DNA of 33,019 nucleotides, taken from positions 1 to 33,019 of IMG/VR virus record IMGVR_UViG_3300027337_000015, one strand, 5' to 3'. The stretch is from a virus. Shown here one piece after another: positions 29,351 through 33,019 of the stretch. Every line of letters starts with the position of its first letter. Position 1 is the first letter of the stretch. Under the pieces are notes generated by a model. It did no database searches and had not been told where the DNA came from. It worked only from the letters and a program-made list of their open reading frames with translations. Made by a program: the position numbers and the translations under genes.

Positions 29351-30879
29351 TACTCTTCAACCCTTTCGGTGATAGTCAAGATTCTACCTTCGGTATCACG
29401 TTCAACTGTGCGAACAGTCGGCTTGTTCTCCGGCACGTTCACACGCACCACAGTTTCAGGAACATTGATAACAGGTGCGGCCACATTCACGTTCGCTGGT
29501 GGAACATTCACAACCACCTCAGGCATCGTCACATTCACATCACGCTGATTCACATCATAGGTCGGTGCTGGTTCGGTGACAGGTTGCAACATGTTCGGTG
29601 CGACACCTGTGTGTGCTATCGGATCAATATCAATTGCTTTCAGCACAGCGGCAGGTTCGAAACCTGAGTTGATTAGACGCTGAGCGATTGCGGTCTTGCG
29701 GTCAAGTTCTGTAAGTCCAGCAGCGGCAAGATCGACGTTTGCGAGCGGTACACGATAAGCCTCGCCACCTTCGGCAGGTCGAAGATCTTCGAATCGTCGG
29801 ACATCGTTGATTGACAGCCAGCCAGCTTGCAGACCTGATGAGTATCCTGCGACACGCGAACTGAAGTCGCCGCGCATCAAACCGTCAAGGTTGAACTTCA
29901 TGAACGCACCGTTCGTGAGAAGTTTGTTGGAGTATCCGTCTTCGATCTTGGTGACGTATGGTCGGAGTGTGTGCATCACGAAGTGGATGCCGTTCATTTC
30001 AACCGAAGCATAGGCTTGCGCACCTGACTGGATCACACCAGCCATTGATGGTGGTACACGGAACGCACGAAGGATTTCTTCGACTGCGAACTGTCGTGAT
30101 TGTAGGAATTGTGAGTCGTCTGGTGCGACCGAAGTTGTCGTGTACTTCGCACCACCGAACAGGATGCCTGGACGGTGTGAGCGACGCAAACCTTTGTGAC
30201 CTTCTTCGAATCCGTCAACGAGCGACTTGGCTTGTTCACGGGTCAGGTTGCCTGGGAACTCAATGATGCCAGAGGTGTGCGAACCCTGACCGAAGAACCT
30301 CGCAGCGAACTCTTCCAACGCCTTCGACAAACCGAGGTTCTCTTTGATTAGTTCGATGCGTGAACGGCCACGAAGATCACCAGGTAAACGCAACTCGGAC
30401 AGATGAATCATGTCATCATGCTCGATGATGTACTGATTGTCGTAAACGTAGATGATGCGACGCGACTCATCGCGTTTCACTTCAACTTTCAACGGATTCA
30501 AAACCGACAGACCTGCAACACCTTGACTGTCACGAATAATGCGTGTGAACGAGTTACCGTTCAACAGCATCGAGACAAGTACCTGCTGGAAGTGGTCGGT
30601 GCGTGACACACCAATTTCTGGCATGTCAACCCATTCTGGTCGCGGTCGGTAAGGACGACGATCACCATCGACACGAATGTATGTGTCGACTGGCAGAGTT
30701 GAGATAGAGTCAGCGATCAATCGGACACACGCATACACGGTTCCGATCTTGAGAGAATCTTCTTGCGTGACAACTGTGCCGGCGTTCGTTGTGAATTGGA
30801 ATGCGTCACCTGCCGCGAACAAAGATTGAAATGAGACCGCTCTTTCTTCTTCTCTTGGGTTGAACAGTCTTGACAACAT
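29350..30879 (-). CDS. Portal protein (HK97 type)
   Basis: This 509-residue protein has portal features: EDSLKIGTVYACVRLIADSI near 41-60, FQQVLVSMLLNGNSFTRI, VLNPLKVEVKR, GRSRIELIKENLGLSKALEE and QFAVEEILRAFRVPPSM. It forms the dodecameric DNA gate. Residues about 430-490 form an unusual tail of V-N-V-P repeats (for example VVVNVPPANVNVAAPVINVP). The ATG overlaps the stop of the upstream 50-residue membrane protein (TAATG) with no ribosome site, so translation is probably coupled. Confidence 0.9.
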   Translation of the reverse strand: MLSRLFNPREEERAVSFQSLFAAGDAFQFTTNAGTVVTQEDSLKIGTVYACVRLIADSISTLPVDTYIRVDGDRRPYRPRPEWVDMPEIGVSRTDHFQQVLVSMLLNGNSFTRIIRDSQGVAGLSVLNPLKVEVKRDESRRIIYVYDNQYIIEHDDMIHLSELRLPGDLRGRSRIELIKENLGLSKALEEFAARFFGQGSHTSGIIEFPGNLTREQAKSLVDGFEEGHKGLRRSHRPGILFGGAKYTTTSVAPDDSQFLQSRQFAVEEILRAFRVPPSMAGVIQSGAQAYASVEMNGIHFVMHTLRPYVTKIEDGYSNKLLTNGAFMKFNLDGLMRGDFSSRVAGYSSGLQAGWLSINDVRRFEDLRPAEGGEAYRVPLANVDLAAAGLTELDRKTAIAQRLINSGFEPAAVLKAIDIDPIAHTGVAPNMLQPVTEPAPTYDVNQRDVNVTMPEVVVNVPPANVNVAAPVINVPETVVRVNVPENKPTVRTVERDTEGRILTITERVEE

Positions 30880-31031
30880 TAGTTTTTAGCCGCTTTCTTG
30901 GACCGCTCGAAAGCCAACGTGAAGGCCAACAGAGATACGCCCGTAAATATTAACCCAAGCGGAAGCGCAATGTAAAATACGCCGACCGCAATCAACAAAA
31001 TTGCGACTAGTTCCAATAATAAAACAATCAT
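30879..31031 (-). CDS. Small membrane protein between terminase and portal (50 residues)
   Basis: ATG 31031 with AGGAGT about eight bases upstream gives MIVLLLELVAILLIAVGVFY, then IALPLGLIFTGVSLLAFTLA and a basic FERSKKAAKN. Two transmembrane helices fill nearly the whole protein. The TAA overlaps the portal ATG. Such small membrane proteins appear between terminase and portal in several actinophages; the function is unknown. Confidence 0.65.
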   Translation of the reverse strand: MIVLLLELVAILLIAVGVFYIALPLGLIFTGVSLLAFTLAFERSKKAAKN

Positions 31032-31041
31032 CTCATCACTC

Positions 31042-32511
31042 CTAAACTACGAAGAACCCTGGTTGCTGAACACTCTCGACCCGTCTCGTTGCACGATCCA
31101 CAGCCATCGCCAATGCTATCGCAGCGTCAATCTTGCGTTTCGATTTACCTTTAGACAAACGCCAACCCATGTCGGTTGAGCGTTGCGCAGCCGACAACAC
31201 CTGATCGGTGAATACTGGATCACCGTTGTGTGAGAGACGACCGTTCACGATGAACTCGTACAAAGTTCCGCAAGCAGGCACCATGCGCGCAGTCGACTGG
31301 CTGAACTCAACCATCGTGAACCCTTCATCGGACATCGCTTCCGCTGAACGCTGAAAGAATGCTGGGTCATAAGCGAACTCTTGCACCGTGAACTCGCGAC
31401 CCAAATCACGGATGTGTTGCTCGACTGCGGCCACATCCATCACACCGCCATCAGGATGCCAAATCTTCGCCCGAACAACAATCCGACCAGACTCCTGCGG
31501 TTGCGCAATCACCACCGCAATCGAGTCATGCTTCAACGCCATGTCAATGCCGACGAACACAGGAATGTTCGGATCAAGTTCATCATCACTACGACACAAC
31601 TCCCACGCACCTTTCGGCAACCACGACTCACCATCGGTACGAACCCATTGATTCAACCGGTAGCGACGGAACGCGACTTCGGCAGTTTGCATCATTGACA
31701 CTTCCATGTCTTGCATGTCCAACAAACCTTCAGCCAAGTTCGGATTTGACTCAGCCCAAGCTTCACGGTCATGAATCTCACAATCGGCTGGTGCTTCCCA
31801 CCAAAAGAAACCGAACCGTTCGTCTTGTTTGGTGTCGGCAACAATCTCTTTGCCGTAGTTGTATAGACGACCACACACCGTGTCCAAATCAAAACCTGCC
31901 GTGGTGATAGCGACAATGTTCGGATCCTTACGCGCACCAGAACCCAACGTCAACGCATTCCACAAATCATCATTCGGTTGAACATGCAACTCATCAAATA
32001 CAACCGTTGAAGGATTCAAACCTTGTTGAAGTTTCGCGTCGCTCGATAGCACACGATAGATCGCACCAGTCGAAGGAACTTCAACAACATCGCGATACAC
32101 CTTGCACACACCCGACAACGCAGGCGACTGAGTGATCTGCCACTTCGCCTCATTGAACACAACACGCGCCTGCTGTCTGTCACCCGCCGCCGAGTAAACC
32201 TCAGCACCAGGCTCACCTTCGATCAAGCCGTACAGCGCAATGAGTGAACCGAGCAACGACTTGCCGTTCTTCCGACCCAACCCGATCAGGCTGCGACGAT
32301 ACCGAAGCAACCCATCATCACGACGCTCATAAAGTGCGTCAAGAAGTGCAACCTGCCAATCGGTAAGAATCAGAGGCTGACCGGCACGAACACCCTTGCT
32401 TACATGCAAGAACGTGCGGGCAAAGTCAACGACCTTGTGACCATCAGACTTGCTGTATAACTTCGGCGTCGACCAAGTTGGAGTTCCTTTGTCGATATGC
32501 GTCAAGCTCAT
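31042..32511 (-). CDS. Terminase large subunit
   Basis: The 489-residue protein has the packaging ATPase, with RRSLIGLGRKNGKSLLGSL (Walker A-like) near 72-90 and PSTVVFDELH (Walker B with catalytic Glu) near 167-176. The C-terminal nuclease follows, with FVGIDMALKHDS, the aspartate strand FAYDPAFF and a final KRKIDAAIALAMAVDRA. It translocates DNA into the head through the portal and cuts it. AAGGGTGGC stands just before ATG. The start lies 68 bases inside the small terminase gene. Confidence 0.93.
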   Translation of the reverse strand: MSLTHIDKGTPTWSTPKLYSKSDGHKVVDFARTFLHVSKGVRAGQPLILTDWQVALLDALYERRDDGLLRYRRSLIGLGRKNGKSLLGSLIALYGLIEGEPGAEVYSAAGDRQQARVVFNEAKWQITQSPALSGVCKVYRDVVEVPSTGAIYRVLSSDAKLQQGLNPSTVVFDELHVQPNDDLWNALTLGSGARKDPNIVAITTAGFDLDTVCGRLYNYGKEIVADTKQDERFGFFWWEAPADCEIHDREAWAESNPNLAEGLLDMQDMEVSMMQTAEVAFRRYRLNQWVRTDGESWLPKGAWELCRSDDELDPNIPVFVGIDMALKHDSIAVVIAQPQESGRIVVRAKIWHPDGGVMDVAAVEQHIRDLGREFTVQEFAYDPAFFQRSAEAMSDEGFTMVEFSQSTARMVPACGTLYEFIVNGRLSHNGDPVFTDQVLSAAQRSTDMGWRLSKGKSKRKIDAAIALAMAVDRATRRVESVQQPGFFVV

Positions 32512-32986
32512 TTGCCACCCTTATCTCCGCCAAACCCAACCTGGCACGATCGCTCGGAGTGAACCCAAGCAAACTCAACCAAGCCGTACATTGCGCGTCC
32601 ATCTGTTCTATCTGCTTCACCGCAGGATGAGTCACAATCTGCCCATTCGGCGACGTGTACCAGCGCGTCGTCACATCGTCGCCCAACCAAACTTCCAGAT
32701 CGTAAATCTTTTGATAGTTCCGACACAGCCGACCCATCAACGGACCATCGTGCAACTCGGACAGATGACGCCGACCACCAGTCCACAACACCGTCCAATA
32801 CTCGGTGCCAACTTTGCCCAAACCTTTCGGTGCGACCGGCACAACCGACATGTCGACCAGCGCGAGCGCAGTCTCTGGCATAGGCGAAGCCTTCAAACCT
32901 GTGCGGATGCGTGAACCTTTGAGACGCTTGCGCTCGATCGGAGTTGCGGATGATCCGCGACCGACTCCAGTTGATTTGGTGGCCAT
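32444..32986 (-). CDS. Terminase small subunit, P27 family
   Basis: The 180-residue protein has a basic disordered N-terminus (RGSSATPIERKRLKGSRIRT) and then the P27 pattern: GTEYWTVLWTGGRRHLSELH, GPLMGRLCRNYQKIYDLEVW, a Gly-rich turn, THPAVKQIEQMDAQCTAWL, and the hallmark LLGFTPSDRARLG. It recognises phage DNA and loads the large subunit. ATG 32986 has only a weak upstream GGTGG, and no better start is visible before the window ends. The remaining 33 bases to the right hold no gene I can support. Confidence 0.88.
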   Translation of the reverse strand: MATKSTGVGRGSSATPIERKRLKGSRIRTGLKASPMPETALALVDMSVVPVAPKGLGKVGTEYWTVLWTGGRRHLSELHDGPLMGRLCRNYQKIYDLEVWLGDDVTTRWYTSPNGQIVTHPAVKQIEQMDAQCTAWLSLLGFTPSDRARLGLAEIRVANELDAYRQRNSNLVDAEVIQQV

Positions 32987-33019
32987 GCCACCAATGGTAG
33001 CCGTGACCCCACCACCGAC

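Noticed and set aside
1-33019. CRISPR array, integrase or lysogeny module
   Set aside because: No spaced direct repeats of CRISPR size and no tyrosine or serine recombinase motifs were seen; the single small HTH protein is not enough to infer lysogeny.

Overview
The window is almost the whole of a tailed-phage genome (siphovirus morphotype) or a long piece of a prophage-free phage contig. The host is probably an actinobacterium: there is a WhiB-family iron-sulfur regulator, a P27-type small terminase and an actinophage-style replication set. A secreted PA14 protein with a long Thr/Ser-rich linker resembles proteins of Acidimicrobiia such as Ilumatobacter, so a freshwater member of that class is a reasonable but unproven host. 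I see no integrase, tRNA, rRNA, CRISPR array or insertion sequence. Every supported gene lies on the minus strand, so transcription runs from high to low coordinates. Genes are tightly packed, with many ATGA, GTGA and TAATG overlaps.

Read in the direction of transcription, 33.0-24.4 kb is packaging and head: small terminase (P27), large terminase, a 50-residue membrane protein, HK97-type portal, three small virion proteins, a 619-residue prohead protease with extra N-terminal domains and a poly-Glu tract, and the HK97-fold major capsid protein. The capsid gene is followed by strong hairpins. From 24.6 to 20.6 kb lies a small head gene and a five-gene glycosyltransferase cassette (GT-B, GT2-like, GT17-like, GT-B, GT2-like), unusual inside a head-tail operon and probably used to decorate the virion or host glycans. 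From 20.6 to 12.2 kb come the head-tail connector, tail terminator, major tail protein, tail assembly chaperone with a -1 frameshift (CCCTTTG), a neck-like protein, an out-of-place primase-polymerase-like protein, tape measure, distal tail protein, a duplicated fibre N-terminal domain and a glycine-rich fibre.

From 12.2 to 8.5 kb are the secreted PA14 protein and the lysis set: two holin-like proteins, an M15 peptidase endolysin, a third small membrane protein and a secreted lysozyme-like transglycosylase. From 8.5 to 0.36 kb are regulation and DNA metabolism: WhiB, a resolvase-like nuclease overlapping it, a Cas4/RecB-like nuclease, a putative ssDNA-binding protein, many small ORFs including four under 60 residues, an HTH protein, another possible nuclease, an AT-rich endonuclease VII-like gene, and a fused primase-polymerase/helicase.

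Downstream of the primase (166-358) is a cluster of ten ACGCCGT/ACGGCGT words, the best candidate here for an origin or control region. The window then runs off its left end inside an HNH endonuclease gene. Since HNH genes commonly precede the small terminase, which sits at the right end, the two ends are probably close together on a circular map.
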